Below are positions 1 to 8,172 of a stretch of DNA of 64,000 bases, in pieces (within the stretch, counting starts at the first letter, position 1; every line of letters starts with the position of its first letter). Below the pieces are notes generated by a model. That model ran no database searches and had not been told where the DNA came from. It saw only the letters and a list, made by a program, of their open reading frames with translations. The DNA comes from an uncultured Alistipes sp. (GTDB taxonomy: Bacteria; Bacteroidota; Bacteroidia; Bacteroidales; Rikenellaceae), in assembly GCF_963931675.1 (NCBI RefSeq), contig NZ_OZ007039.1, forward strand, positions 1,273,657 through 1,337,656. Reading direction: 5' to 3'. The position numbers were made by a program, and so were the translations under genes.

Positions 1-1
1 A

Positions 2-412
2 TTGGCCAAGACGGACCGGTTTCGCGAACCGCTGCGGTTGATTATGACCGTTCCGGGGTTCGGACAGGCTACGGGAATGGCATTTCTTTCGGAGATATGC
101 GACATTGCCCGTTTCCGCAATGCCGAACAACTGGCCGCCTATATCGGGATGATCCCGATGTGCCATTCCAGTGGAGAGAAAGATGGGACAGGAGACATTA
201 CCGTGCGAAGAAACGCCGTCATGCGCTGTAACCTGATAGAGGCCGCATGGGTGGCGGTACGTCAAGACCCTGCGATGAACCTGTTTTTTACTGAACAGTG
301 CAAGCGAATGCCAAAGAGCAAGGCCATCGTAAAGGTCGCTCGCAAACTGGTCAACAGATTATACTTCGTACTCAAGCACCAGACTGATTATGTCAATAGT
401 GTCATGTCATAG
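2..412 (+). CDS. IS110-family transposase, C-terminal part (cut by window start)
   Basis: This is the C-terminal transposase_20 domain of an IS110/IS1111-type element; the N-terminal DEDD (RuvC-like) domain lies before the window. Visible marks are an N-terminal 'TVPGFGQATG' helix-hairpin-like stretch, then 'GMIPMCHSSGEKDG' with the serine-glycine pair that in this family holds the catalytic serine, then 'RRNAVMRCNLIEAAW', matching the usual G-N-x-x-L-R signature. The frame is open from base 2 to a TAG at 410-412, so the visible part is not frameshifted. These enzymes use a serine/DEDD mechanism guided by an element-encoded bridge (seek) RNA. Confidence in the family is high; whether the whole copy is intact cannot be seen. 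Confidence 0.9.
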   Translation: MAKTDRFREPLRLIMTVPGFGQATGMAFLSEICDIARFRNAEQLAAYIGMIPMCHSSGEKDGTGDITVRRNAVMRCNLIEAAWVAVRQDPAMNLFFTEQCKRMPKSKAIVKVARKLVNRLYFVLKHQTDYVNSVMS

Positions 413-418
413 AGAAAC

Positions 419-688
419 CCTTCCGGTAAACGGATTTTCCCAGAGAGAATACTACATGATGTTTGCGGCGTTAACGTCCGCTTAAAATAGTTTGCTCCTC
501 TGGCCTTTGTAAACTAATACAGGAACATGCGGCAGCGTGCTGACCGCTGTGGAAAGTCTGTTTACCGAAGGTTTTTTACGGGTTCTGAAATCTCGGCTTT
601 CGAAAGGGCCAAAGGTGTTAAGCACGAAGTGTCTCCGCACCGGCTCGATCAGAGGCCGGCGGAGTCACTTGTGCCTTGACCTTTGGCC
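419..688 (+). ncRNA. Structured non-coding region after IS110 transposase (bridge/seek RNA candidate)
   Basis: No credible gene lies between 413 and 791. The stretch holds two nested structures. A 12-13 bp inverted pair (419-431 with 560-571, one bulge) encloses about 130 bases. A long hairpin at 607-688 pairs GGCCAAAGGT (607-616) with ACCTTTGGCC (679-688), then GCAC/GTGC, AAGTG/CACTT, CTCCG/CGGAG and CCGGC/GCCGG around a short loop. Members of the IS1111 branch of IS110 encode their guide RNA downstream of the transposase, which fits this position. That identification is inference; the pairings themselves are read directly. The element's right boundary was not found. Confidence 0.35.
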
Positions 689-754
689 GGGAAGATCTTC
701 AAGAAACGCAATATGTTGTTAATGAAATAAAAACAAATCTAACCAAAAACTTTG

Positions 755-772
755 ATCCAAATTTATTTGGAT
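755..772. promoter_or_regulatory. Perfect palindrome in the rbfA leader
   Basis: ATCCAAAT and ATTTGGAT face each other across two bases, ending 19 bases before the rbfA start codon. It could be an operator or a short leader hairpin. No T-run follows on the plus strand, so it is not a typical terminator. Confidence 0.4.
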
Positions 773-791
773 TGTAACTGGAAAGAGCATT

Positions 792-1133
792 ATGGAAACA
801 ACGCGACAACAGAAAATCGCCAGACAGATCCAGAAGGACATGGCGGATATTTTCCAGAAGGAGGGCGCGTCGCTGGTCCGCGGGGCCTTGGTGACGGTAA
901 CGGGAGTGCGTGTCTCGCCGGACTTCAGTTATGCGAAGATCTACGTGAGCATCTTCCCGTTCGAGCAGAGTAAGGAGTTGATGGCGCGCTTCGAGCATCA
1001 AAACTGGTTTATCCGTCGGGCCCTGGGGCAGCGGATCCGGAACCAGTTGAAGAATGTCCCGGAGATCCAGTTCTTCCTGGACGACTCGCTCGAATACATC
1101 GAACATATCGAGAAGGCGTTGAAGGAGGATTGA
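792..1133 (+). CDS. rbfA: Ribosome-binding factor A
   Basis: RbfA is a cytoplasmic KH-like protein that binds the immature 30S subunit and helps process the 5' end of 16S rRNA. The 113-residue length matches the family. The N-terminus has the typical 'RQQKIARQIQKDMADIF' helix, followed by 'VTVTGVRVSPDFSYAKIYVS' and a C-terminal 'ALGQRIRNQLKNVPEIQFFLDDSLEYIE' pattern (quoted here from separate short matches), all canonical. ATG at 792 is the first start in frame. A permease gene follows after 13 bases and a lipoprotein gene overlaps that by 4, so the three probably form one transcript. Confidence 0.95.
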   Translation: METTRQQKIARQIQKDMADIFQKEGASLVRGALVTVTGVRVSPDFSYAKIYVSIFPFEQSKELMARFEHQNWFIRRALGQRIRNQLKNVPEIQFFLDDSLEYIEHIEKALKED

Positions 1134-1146
1134 TCGGTTCCGAGCC

Positions 1147-2358
1147 ATGCTGTCCCGCTTTATTGCCAGGCGCTATCTCTTTTCGCCCCACTCCCGGTCG
1201 GTTGTGAACCTGATTTCGGGACTGAGCGTTGCGGCCGTGGCGGTTCCAGTTGCGGCGATGGTGATCCTGCTGTCGGTCTTCAACGGGTTCGAGACGCTGG
1301 TGAAATCGATGTATTCGGCCTTCGATGCGGACCTGACGCTCACGCCGCGCCGGGGTCAGACCTTTGCGCAGTCGGAGATTGACACGGCGGCTCTGCGGCG
1401 GATTCCTGGGGTTGCATCGTTCTCCTGGACCCTGGAACAGAGCGCCCTGCTGGAACACGGGGGGCGTCAGGCCACGGCGACGGTGCGGGGTGTGGACGAC
1501 TCCTACGGGGAGGTCTTCGACCTGGGGGATGCCGTCACGACGGGTGAATGGCGGGTGCGGCTGGGTGACCTGGAACGGCTGGTCATCGGGCAGTCGATGG
1601 CGTGGATGCTGGGGATCCGCACGCTGGCGGATGCCGACGTCACGCTCTACGCGGTGCGGCGGGGGAGTTTCTCGACGCTGCTGCCGATGGACAACTACAC
1701 GCGGCGCACGGAGCCCGTGGGCGGGGTCTACGTGCTGGACCTCGATACGGAACGGACCTACGTGCTGACCTCGCTGCGGCTGGCGCAGTCGCTTTTCGAG
1801 TCGGAGGGGCGGGCGTCGGGCCTGGTTTTCCGGCTGACGCCGGATGCGGATGTCGAGCGGACGCGAGAGGCCGTGTCCGAAGCGGCCGGGGATTCGTTCC
1901 GGGTACGGACGCGCGACGAACTGCGGGCGTCGTTCTACCGGATCATGACCTACGAGAAGTGGGGCATCTTCTTCATCGCGCTGCTGGTGCTGGTGATCGC
2001 CGCGTTCTCGGTGGTGGGGGCGCTGTCGATGCTGATCGTGGAGAAGCGCCGGGACATTGCGACGCTCCGGGCGCTGGGTGCGGACACCCTGCTGCTTCGC
2101 CGCATTTTCCGCACCGAAGGGCTGCTGATCTGCGGCCTGGGGGCGGTGATCGGGCTGCTGCTGGGGGTTACGCTGAGCCTCGTGCAGCAATATTTCGGGG
2201 TGATCGAGATTCCTGCGGAGACGTTCCTGACGAAGAGTTACCCGGTTGAGTTGCGTCTTTCGGACCTGTTTGCCGTGGCGGTCACCTTTTCGCTGGTTTC
2301 GCTGCTTCTTGCGGATGTTACGGTCCGCAGCATGATTAAAAATACCACACGTTCATGA
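1147..2358 (+). CDS. ABC transporter permease of the LolC/E-FtsX type
   Basis: A 403-residue integral inner-membrane protein with MacB/FtsX architecture: a first membrane helix near residues 20-45, a large periplasmic domain to about residue 270, then three helices (about 273-300, 328-348 and 375-395). The segment 'VEKRRDIATLRALGA' just after helix 2 is the coupling-helix signature of FtsX-like permeases. In Bacteroidetes such proteins are usually annotated as lipoprotein-releasing permeases working with a separate ATPase; no ATPase is encoded beside it. It starts 13 bases after rbfA, and its TGA overlaps the next ATG (ATGA), suggesting coupled translation. The exact substrate is not shown. 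Confidence 0.88.
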   Translation: MLSRFIARRYLFSPHSRSVVNLISGLSVAAVAVPVAAMVILLSVFNGFETLVKSMYSAFDADLTLTPRRGQTFAQSEIDTAALRRIPGVASFSWTLEQSALLEHGGRQATATVRGVDDSYGEVFDLGDAVTTGEWRVRLGDLERLVIGQSMAWMLGIRTLADADVTLYAVRRGSFSTLLPMDNYTRRTEPVGGVYVLDLDTERTYVLTSLRLAQSLFESEGRASGLVFRLTPDADVERTREAVSEAAGDSFRVRTRDELRASFYRIMTYEKWGIFFIALLVLVIAAFSVVGALSMLIVEKRRDIATLRALGADTLLLRRIFRTEGLLICGLGAVIGLLLGVTLSLVQQYFGVIEIPAETFLTKSYPVELRLSDLFAVAVTFSLVSLLLADVTVRSMIKNTTRS

Positions 2359-3176
2359 AACGACTCATACCCTATGTGCTTTGCGGCCTGCTGCTGGGGG
2401 GCTGTGCCCGCCACAGGATCATTCCGGACGATGAACTGGCGCTGATTTTCCACGATGCGTTTCTCACGAACGCCTACCTCAATACGGAGAATGTCCGTCC
2501 GGATTCGCTGCGCCTCTACGAGCCGATCTTTGCACATTACGGCTACACGACCGAGGATGTGCACTATACGATCGGCAACTTTTCGAAACGGAAGAGTGCG
2601 CGTCTGGGGGATGTCGTCGAGGAGGCGATCGACCTTCTGGAGGCCGAGGGCAAGATCTACAACCGGGAGGTCGCCATTCTGGATACGATCGACAACGTGG
2701 CTCTGCGGACTTTCACGCGCCCGGTTGTTTCGGATACGCTGATCCGGGTTTCGGCGCTGCGGGACACGTCGCGTCTGAGTTTCGTGATCGACGTGGAGCC
2801 GGGCAGTTACGAGGTTTCGCTGAAGTATCGGATCGACTCGCTGGACCGGAATCCGCGGGGATTGCGGAGTTCGATGTGGCTGGAGCGTCGGGACAGCACG
2901 CGGTCGAACGCCTATACGACGACGCTTCGCCGCAACCGGGAGGAGTCGTTTTCGCGTCGTTTCACGGCCGATTCGACACACCGGCGGCTGCACATCCACC
3001 TGCTGACCTTCGGGGAGGCACCGCAACGGCCGTCGATTACGGTTCGGGACCTGAAGGTGGAGTTCACGCCGCCGACGCGGGATGCCGTGGAGCTTCTTTA
3101 TGAGAAACAGCTCAATATCCGGATTTTTGCCGATGAATTCTTCCGGGGTGCACTTTCGCCGCAGGATAGCCTCTAA
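2355..3176 (+). CDS. DUF4296 lipoprotein
   Basis: A 273-residue exported lipoprotein. A signal peptide ends in the lipobox 'LLLGGC' (Cys17). A short DUF4296 helical domain follows (about residues 22-115), with 'DDELALIFHDAFLTNAYL' and 'EPIFAHYGYTTEDVHYTI' as hallmarks. The remainder is a beta-rich region with no name I recognise. DUF4296 is largely restricted to Bacteroidetes and has no known reaction. Start codon overlaps the stop of the permease (ATGA). The unusual point is length: many DUF4296 proteins stop soon after the helical domain, whereas this one carries roughly 150 more residues. Confidence 0.8.
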   Translation: MKRLIPYVLCGLLLGGCARHRIIPDDELALIFHDAFLTNAYLNTENVRPDSLRLYEPIFAHYGYTTEDVHYTIGNFSKRKSARLGDVVEEAIDLLEAEGKIYNREVAILDTIDNVALRTFTRPVVSDTLIRVSALRDTSRLSFVIDVEPGSYEVSLKYRIDSLDRNPRGLRSSMWLERRDSTRSNAYTTTLRRNREESFSRRFTADSTHRRLHIHLLTFGEAPQRPSITVRDLKVEFTPPTRDAVELLYEKQLNIRIFADEFFRGALSPQDSL

Positions 3177-3483
3177 CCTGCTTTGGACGCCGCAGGGGCT
3201 TGTCCGCCATCCGTTGGTGACCTTCTACGAAGGGGGACGCTTTCTGGTGGAGAGTTGTCCTGCCCCGGACCGGCTTCCTGCCACGGAGTTCTATGCGGGA
3301 TTGCTGGTCGGGGATTTCCCGGAGGATTACCAGTCGGCATTCGAACGCCTGCGGAGCGGGTCTGACGACCTGCTGACGGCTTTGCCGCACGCGGTTGTTC
3401 CGGGCGGGATCTGGGTGGTGCTTTCGGGCCTGGACTATGCCCGGATGCGTCTGACGCCGCACGCGCGGATCCGGAGGCTGTAA
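3133..3483 (+). CDS. Hypothetical protein overlapping the DUF4296 gene
   Basis: A 116-residue protein of unknown function read in a different frame from the DUF4296 gene and overlapping its last 44 bases. In-frame starts at 3082 and 3100 would lengthen the overlap; 3133 (protein start MNSSGVHF) is preferred because it gives the shortest overlap. No signal peptide or membrane helix is evident. The sequence is mildly acidic with hydrophobic patches ('VRHPLVTFYEGGRFLVES', 'GIWVVLSGLDYARMRL') that look like a small globular fold. Codon choice resembles the host core genes. Position at the end of the rbfA-permease-lipoprotein string suggests co-transcription. Confidence 0.6.
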   Translation: MNSSGVHFRRRIASNLLWTPQGLVRHPLVTFYEGGRFLVESCPAPDRLPATEFYAGLLVGDFPEDYQSAFERLRSGSDDLLTALPHAVVPGGIWVVLSGLDYARMRLTPHARIRRL

Positions 3484-3510
3484 CCGCCGCCTGCGCCCCT
3501 CCCTCCTGCT

Positions 3511-4407
3511 TCAGATCGGGAGGTGCTCTTCGACTGTGCGGCGGAGATGACTGCTGTCGAGATGGGTGTATATTTCGGTTGTCAGGATGCTTTCGTGCCC
3601 GAGCATCTCCTGCACCTGGCGGATCGAGGCCCCGCCTTCGAGCAGATGGGTCGCAAACGAATGCCGGAAGGTGTGGGGACTGATCCGCTTGTCGATTCCG
3701 GCCCGTTCTGCGGCCTGTTTGAGGATTGTGAAGACCATTACGCGGGTAAGTTTTCCGCCGCGGTTGTTCAGGAAGAGGATCTCCTCTCCGGAATGGCTTC
3801 CGGCCCGTTTCTCAAGGTATCGTTGGATGCGTTCCCGGGCCGTGGCGCTGACGGGCACGAGACGTTGCTTGTCCCCTTTTCCGATGACCCGGATATACCC
3901 CTCCCCGAGGACGAGGTCCTGGATCCGGATTCCGGTCAGTTCCGAAACGCGGAGTCCGCAGGAGTAGAGGAGTTCGAGCATGGCCTGATCGCGGATTCCC
4001 TTGACGGTTGAGGTGTCTATGGCGGCGATGATTCGGTCGATCTCATCGGTCGAGAGGATGTCGGGGAGTTGCCGTCCGCATTTGGGCGTCTGGATGAACT
4101 CTGCGGGGGATGCTTCGATCCGGTCGTTGATCATCAGGAAGTTGTAGAAGCTTTTGATGCTGCTCAGGGCCCGGGCCTGGGAAGTTTTTTCGCGTCCGCG
4201 GTCGTATAGCCAGGCCATGTACCGTTCGATCATCTGCGGTTCGACCTTGCGTGGCGGGAGGTCCCACATCCGGAGGATGAAGTGTGCGAACTGCCTGAGG
4301 TCTCTCAGATAGGATTCCACGGAGTTTTCGGCGAGTCTTTTTTCGAGTTTGATATAGGTTCGGTAGCGTCGTGCGGCCTCCTCCCACTTTTTGGTATTTT
4401 CTGCCAT
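3511..4407 (-). CDS. xerD: Site-specific tyrosine recombinase XerD-like
   Basis: XerC/XerD recombinases resolve chromosome dimers at dif next to the septum. At 298 residues this is normal for the family. The N-terminal SAM-like domain spans about residues 10-95 and the catalytic domain follows. The catalytic set reads Arg153 ('CGLRVSELTGI'), Lys177 ('IGKGDKQR'), His245 and Arg248 ('HTFRHSFATHLL'), His271 ('LGHESILTT') and Tyr280 ('IYTHL'), all present. It is convergent with the preceding operon (27 bases between stops) and divergent from prmA. Whether it is XerC or XerD cannot be settled from one copy; XerD is the closer resemblance. Confidence 0.9.
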   Translation of the reverse strand: MAENTKKWEEAARRYRTYIKLEKRLAENSVESYLRDLRQFAHFILRMWDLPPRKVEPQMIERYMAWLYDRGREKTSQARALSSIKSFYNFLMINDRIEASPAEFIQTPKCGRQLPDILSTDEIDRIIAAIDTSTVKGIRDQAMLELLYSCGLRVSELTGIRIQDLVLGEGYIRVIGKGDKQRLVPVSATARERIQRYLEKRAGSHSGEEILFLNNRGGKLTRVMVFTILKQAAERAGIDKRISPHTFRHSFATHLLEGGASIRQVQEMLGHESILTTEIYTHLDSSHLRRTVEEHLPI

Positions 4408-4410
4408 CCG

Positions 4411-4444
4411 TTGCGTCGTATAACGGGGAATTTACGTAACTTTG
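4411..4444 (+). promoter_or_regulatory. Bacteroidetes-type promoter for prmA
   Basis: TTG at 4411-4413, 23 bases, then TAACTTTG at 4437-4444 fits the -33/-7 pattern of the Bacteroidetes primary sigma factor. The prmA start codon lies 41 bases beyond the -7 box. The spacer is at the upper end of the accepted range. Confidence 0.55.
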
Positions 4445-4485
4445 TCGAAGCGAAGGTACGGAAAATTTTACATAATATTGTCCCT

Positions 4486-5316
4486 ATGGATTACATATCG
4501 CTTCAAATTCCGGTTTCGGATGCCGAACAGGGCGAGATCCTGACGGCGGAACTGGCCGACTATCCGTTCGAGAGTTTCGAGACCGAGGGCTCGGTGCTCA
4601 AGGCCTATATTCCGAGCGAACGGCTTGTGGACTGCAAGGGGGATGTCGACGCCCTGCTTGAGCGCTACGGAGTTGCGGGGCGCTATATCGCCATCGAGAC
4701 GCAGAACTGGAATGCGCTGTGGGAGCGGAACTTCCCGCCGGTGGACGTCGAGGGGCGGCTTCGGATCCGGGCCCCGTTCCACGATCCAGCCCCGGACGGG
4801 GAACTGGAGGTGGTCGTGATGCCGAAGATGTCGTTCGGCACGGGTCACCATGCGACGACCTGGCTTGTTTCTCGGGCGGTTCTGGACCTCGGTGTGGCAA
4901 GCCGCGCGGGGCTGGACATGGGAAGCGGCACGGGAGTGCTGTCGATCGTGGCGGTGAAGTGCGGGGCCTCGCACGTCGACGCGGTGGACATCGACGACTG
5001 GGCGGATGCGAACTGCCGGGAGAATATCGCCGCAAACGGCGTTGCGGATCGGATCACCCCTTTGCTGGGCGACGTGCGCCGCATTGCGGGCCGCCGCTAC
5101 GGCTTCATCCTGGCCAATATCAACCGCAACATCCTGCTGGCGGACCTGCCCTCCTACGCCGCGGCGCTGGAGCGGGGCGGGGACCTGGTGATGAGCGGTT
5201 TTCTGGAAGCGGACGTTCCGGCGATCGTCTCCCGGGCGAAGGAGTTGGGGATGGAGCTCGTGGAGACTGCCTCGCGCGAGGGTTGGCAGATGGTCCATGT
5301 GCGTAAAGCGGAGTAG
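4486..5316 (+). CDS. prmA: Ribosomal protein L11 methyltransferase
   Basis: PrmA trimethylates ribosomal protein L11 with S-adenosylmethionine. The 276-residue protein has the substrate-recognition N-terminal domain, then 'MPKMSFGTGHHATT' (about residues 112-125), the family signature loop, and the SAM-binding motif 'LDMGSGTGVLSI' (143-154), followed by 'ILANINRNI' (motif IV). The open frame extends upstream to 4282, but ATG 4486 is chosen because the protein then begins at the conserved 'MDYISLQIPV' and just after a recognisable promoter. recO follows six bases after the stop. Confidence 0.93.
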   Translation: MDYISLQIPVSDAEQGEILTAELADYPFESFETEGSVLKAYIPSERLVDCKGDVDALLERYGVAGRYIAIETQNWNALWERNFPPVDVEGRLRIRAPFHDPAPDGELEVVVMPKMSFGTGHHATTWLVSRAVLDLGVASRAGLDMGSGTGVLSIVAVKCGASHVDAVDIDDWADANCRENIAANGVADRITPLLGDVRRIAGRRYGFILANINRNILLADLPSYAAALERGGDLVMSGFLEADVPAIVSRAKELGMELVETASREGWQMVHVRKAE

Positions 5317-5322
5317 CCGGGG

Positions 5323-6048
5323 GTGAAGAGTTACAAGGGGCGCGGCATCGTTCTGCACACGCTCAAATACGGCGACACGTCGCTGGTTGCCTACCTGCTG
5401 ACCGATGTGGGCGGTCGTCGGAGCTATATGGTGCAGGGAGTCCGGAGCCGGAAGGGTCACGGTTCGAAACTGGCGCTGTTCCAGCCGTTGTTTCCGGTGG
5501 AGTTCGAGGGGCTGGAGTCTCCGCGGCAGCAGATGGACCGCTTCAGGGAGGTTCGTTCGGGTTTTCTGCTGCAGAGCCTGCCTTTCGACGTGCGGAAGTC
5601 GACGATTGCGCTCTTTATGGCCGAAGTTTTGTATCGTCTGATCCGGGAGAGTGAGCCGAACGAGGCGTTGTTCGAATTCGTCTGGAGTTCGACCGCGGCA
5701 TTGGACGCGCTGGAGCGGGGTGTTCCGAATTTCCACCTGTGGTTCCTGGCGAATCTGAGCCGTCTGCTGGGTTTCCGTCCGGGGAACGACTACCGGGACG
5801 GCTGGTGGTTCGACATCCGGGAGGGCCTTTACACGCCGACGTGCCCGGTCCATCCGGGATCGATGACACAGCCCTGCGCGGCGCTGCTGGACCGGATGCT
5901 GGGCATGGACGTGCGGCTTCTGGGCGAGATCGAACTCAACCGGACGCAGCGGTCGGACTTTTTGAGTGCAATGATCTCCTATTTCGGTTATCATCTCGAA
6001 GGGATCAACTCCGTGCATTCGATCCGCATACTACGGGAGGTTTTTTGA
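5323..6048 (+). CDS. recO: DNA repair protein RecO
   Basis: RecO anneals single strands and loads RecA together with RecR. The 241-residue protein begins with the OB-fold pattern 'GIVLHTLKYGDTSLVAYLLT' and 'VQGVRSRKG', then has an all-helical C-terminal half with a reduced zinc-finger-like segment ('CPVHPGSMTQPC', about residues 174-185). It starts with GTG at 5323, six bases after prmA; no in-frame ATG exists near the conserved N-terminus, so the GTG is well supported. It is co-directional with prmA and probably cotranscribed. Confidence 0.9.
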   Translation: MKSYKGRGIVLHTLKYGDTSLVAYLLTDVGGRRSYMVQGVRSRKGHGSKLALFQPLFPVEFEGLESPRQQMDRFREVRSGFLLQSLPFDVRKSTIALFMAEVLYRLIRESEPNEALFEFVWSSTAALDALERGVPNFHLWFLANLSRLLGFRPGNDYRDGWWFDIREGLYTPTCPVHPGSMTQPCAALLDRMLGMDVRLLGEIELNRTQRSDFLSAMISYFGYHLEGINSVHSIRILREVF

Positions 6049-6082
6049 CGTTTTATTAACAGGAAAAACAGAGATGTAAACC

Positions 6083-6472
6083 ATGAAAAGGCACACATTT
6101 TTGGCGGCAATTGCTCTTTTCGCAGTTTTGGCCGCCACGGCCCAACTTCCGGAACGGCCTATCGAGTTCAAACCGGATACGGTACGGCATATGACCCCGG
6201 GTTTTACATTGCCGGATTCTTTGGCGCACATGTCACCCTGGAAGCCGGATTACCGGACGATGACACCGCTGAAGACCAAACCTGCGGTTTCGATGACCTC
6301 TGTCGTGGTGATCCAGCGGGAGAATCTGCCTTCGCGGGTTACGGTGATCGACAACAACACGTTGCGTCTGGGTCCGCATTTCAATCTTTCGAACGGTCAG
6401 GCTTGGAACTGGGGTCCTTTCCCGGATGCCTACCTCGATGCCCGGACGCTTTCGTTCCCGATGCCGCGCTGA
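6083..6472 (+). CDS. Small exported protein of unknown function
   Basis: A 129-residue protein with a clear Sec signal peptide (positive 'MKRH', hydrophobic core, cleavage after about 'LAATA' near residue 20). The mature part is rich in proline and threonine and has no membrane helix or motif I recognise; it ends in 'TLSFPMPR'. It follows recO by 34 bases and could be its distal cotranscript or a separate unit. Periplasmic or outer-membrane location is predicted from the signal only. Confidence 0.65.
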   Translation: MKRHTFLAAIALFAVLAATAQLPERPIEFKPDTVRHMTPGFTLPDSLAHMSPWKPDYRTMTPLKTKPAVSMTSVVVIQRENLPSRVTVIDNNTLRLGPHFNLSNGQAWNWGPFPDAYLDARTLSFPMPR

Positions 6473-6838
6473 GGGTCCGGGAGGATCCGGCTTTTCCCTG
6501 CCAACGCCCGGAAAGGGTCTCAGACTTCACCCCTGTCGGCTGCCGACGGGGGCTTGTTGTTGAAATCGGCGGCCCGGCGGGCAAATATAGGTATTTTCGC
6601 GTATTGACGGGCAGTGTTGAAATTCCGAATTTTGCATCGGGGAAAACGGCTTTTTCCGACGCTGGCGGCGGGCTTTGGCCTTCGATCCGTTCGTGATTCC
6701 CGCTTTTTGGAATCCAGCCCGGCGCCGGTGTTTCCCGCCACCTCTTTGATCGTCCGCCCGATGTTCCGGGATCTTTGGTTCCGCGGCGCCGGGGACTTCG
6801 CAAGGGGTTCCTTGTTTGATGCAACCGATGAACGACGA
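6473..6838. other. Intergenic region with hairpin, no gene recognised
   Basis: The frame of the next gene stays open back to 6614, but that part reads as GC-rich noise. A tight hairpin is present at 6530-6551 (CCCC, one base, GTCGGC, one-base loop, GCCGAC, GGGG), with no T-run. A TATATTTG box faces left at 6582-6589 on the minus strand, with no minus-strand gene to serve. Confidence 0.4.
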
Positions 6839-8119
6839 ATGAAAAACTGGCTTGAAAAACTCCGAACCGAAGATTGGGTTGTGGTGTGGGTTTCGATCCC
6901 GCTGCTGGCGCTTGCTGCGCTGATTCCCTCCGACCTGCCCTCCGTGCCGTCGACCCTGATCGGCGAAGTGGCGTGGTACAACATCGCCTACCTGTTTCTG
7001 ATTGTCCTGGTGGTGCTCTATGTCGGGAGCCTGCTGCTGCGCCGTCCCTTGCGGGGGATGCTGCCGTCGCTGGTGGTGGTCTTCGCGCTGTCGCTGCTGG
7101 CGCAGATGGTGGCCAAACTCCCGGCCGTCTCGTATTACGGTTTCGAATCGGTCTTTTTCTCGGTGCTCTTCGGCCTGCTGGTCCGGAACGTATGGCGGGT
7201 CCCGGCGTGGATGAAACCGGCGATCCAGGGCGAATTCTTCATCAAGATCGGCGTGGTGTGCCTCGGGGCAACGATCCTCTTCAGCGACGTGATGAAATCC
7301 GGCATCTTCGGATTGCTGCAGGCCTGCCTGGTGGTTGCCGTGGTCTGGTTCTTCGCCTTCCGGGTTTCGCGGCGCCTGGGCGTCGACGAACGCTCGGCGA
7401 TGGTCCTTTCGAGCGGGGTTTCGATCTGCGGGGTCTCGGCCTGTATCACGGCGGCGCGTGTTGCCGGGGGTGACGACCGCAAGCTCTCCTACATCGTCTC
7501 GCTGGTGCTGATCGTGGTGGTTCCGATGATCTACCTGATGCCGTGGCTGGCCCATTGGATCCTTCCGCACCTGTTTGCCCCGGAAGTGGCCGAGGAGGTC
7601 GCGGGGGCGTGGATCGGCGGTACGATCGACACGACGTCGGGCGTTGCGGCATCGAGTATGATCGTCGGGGAGGTTGCCAACCGGCACGCCGTGATCATCA
7701 AGGCGGCCCAGAACGTGCTGATCGGTGTGGTAGCCTTCTTTATCGCGCTGTATCTCTCGGCCCGGGGCGGCGCGGGCGGTCAGAAGCCGTCACTGGGCAT
7801 CGTCTGGGAGAAGTTCCCGAAATTTATCCTGGGCTTCGTGGCGGCTTCACTGGTCTTCAGCCTGCTGCAGTCAAGCGGGGCCTTCGTGCCGGGTGCGAAG
7901 GGCAAACTGCTCGAACCGGGCGTGGCGAAGATGTTCTCGTCGGTCTTCTTCTCGCTGGCCTTCGTCTGCATCGGGCTCGATACGCGGTTGAAGGAGATCA
8001 TCTCGAAGGAGAACCGCAACATCCTGCGGGCCTTCCTGACGGCCCAGACCTTCAATATCGTGGCGACGTTCCTGATTGCGTGCCTGCTCTTCGGGGTGCT
8101 GAAACCGCTGTGGTCATAA
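6839..8119 (+). CDS. YeiH/UPF0324 family membrane transporter
   Basis: A 426-residue inner-membrane protein with about ten hydrophobic helices and the UPF0324 (Cons_hypoth698) marks: 'GEFFIKIGVVCLGATILF', 'SSGVSICGVSACITAA' and 'GTIDTTSGVAASSMIVG', where two half-membrane re-entrant segments carry the conserved small residues. Members have been proposed to export sulfate or other small anions, but the substrate is not established. The start is set at ATG 6839 ('MKNWLEKL'), because upstream codons encode arginine-rich noise. It is followed by a bidirectional terminator and stands alone as a transcription unit. Confidence 0.85.
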   Translation: MKNWLEKLRTEDWVVVWVSIPLLALAALIPSDLPSVPSTLIGEVAWYNIAYLFLIVLVVLYVGSLLLRRPLRGMLPSLVVVFALSLLAQMVAKLPAVSYYGFESVFFSVLFGLLVRNVWRVPAWMKPAIQGEFFIKIGVVCLGATILFSDVMKSGIFGLLQACLVVAVVWFFAFRVSRRLGVDERSAMVLSSGVSICGVSACITAARVAGGDDRKLSYIVSLVLIVVVPMIYLMPWLAHWILPHLFAPEVAEEVAGAWIGGTIDTTSGVAASSMIVGEVANRHAVIIKAAQNVLIGVVAFFIALYLSARGGAGGQKPSLGIVWEKFPKFILGFVAASLVFSLLQSSGAFVPGAKGKLLEPGVAKMFSSVFFSLAFVCIGLDTRLKEIISKENRNILRAFLTAQTFNIVATFLIACLLFGVLKPLWS

Positions 8120-8138
8120 CTCTCTCCGACCGGATATG

Positions 8139-8172
8139 AAAAAGGCTGATTCGATGTCGAATCAGCCTTTTT
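8139..8172. terminator. Bidirectional intrinsic terminator
   Basis: A 16-base perfect inverted repeat (8139-8154 with 8157-8172), A-rich at the left end and T-rich at the right, can end transcripts from both sides. It covers the stop codon of the minus-strand radical SAM gene at 8162-8164. Confidence 0.85.

Noticed and set aside
537..722. 61-codon open frame after the IS110 transposase
   Set aside because: It overlaps the long hairpin at 607-688 and has no family resemblance.
4468..6018. 516-codon minus-strand open frame opposite prmA and recO
   Set aside because: Same kind of GC-rich shadow; both plus-strand proteins have family motifs.
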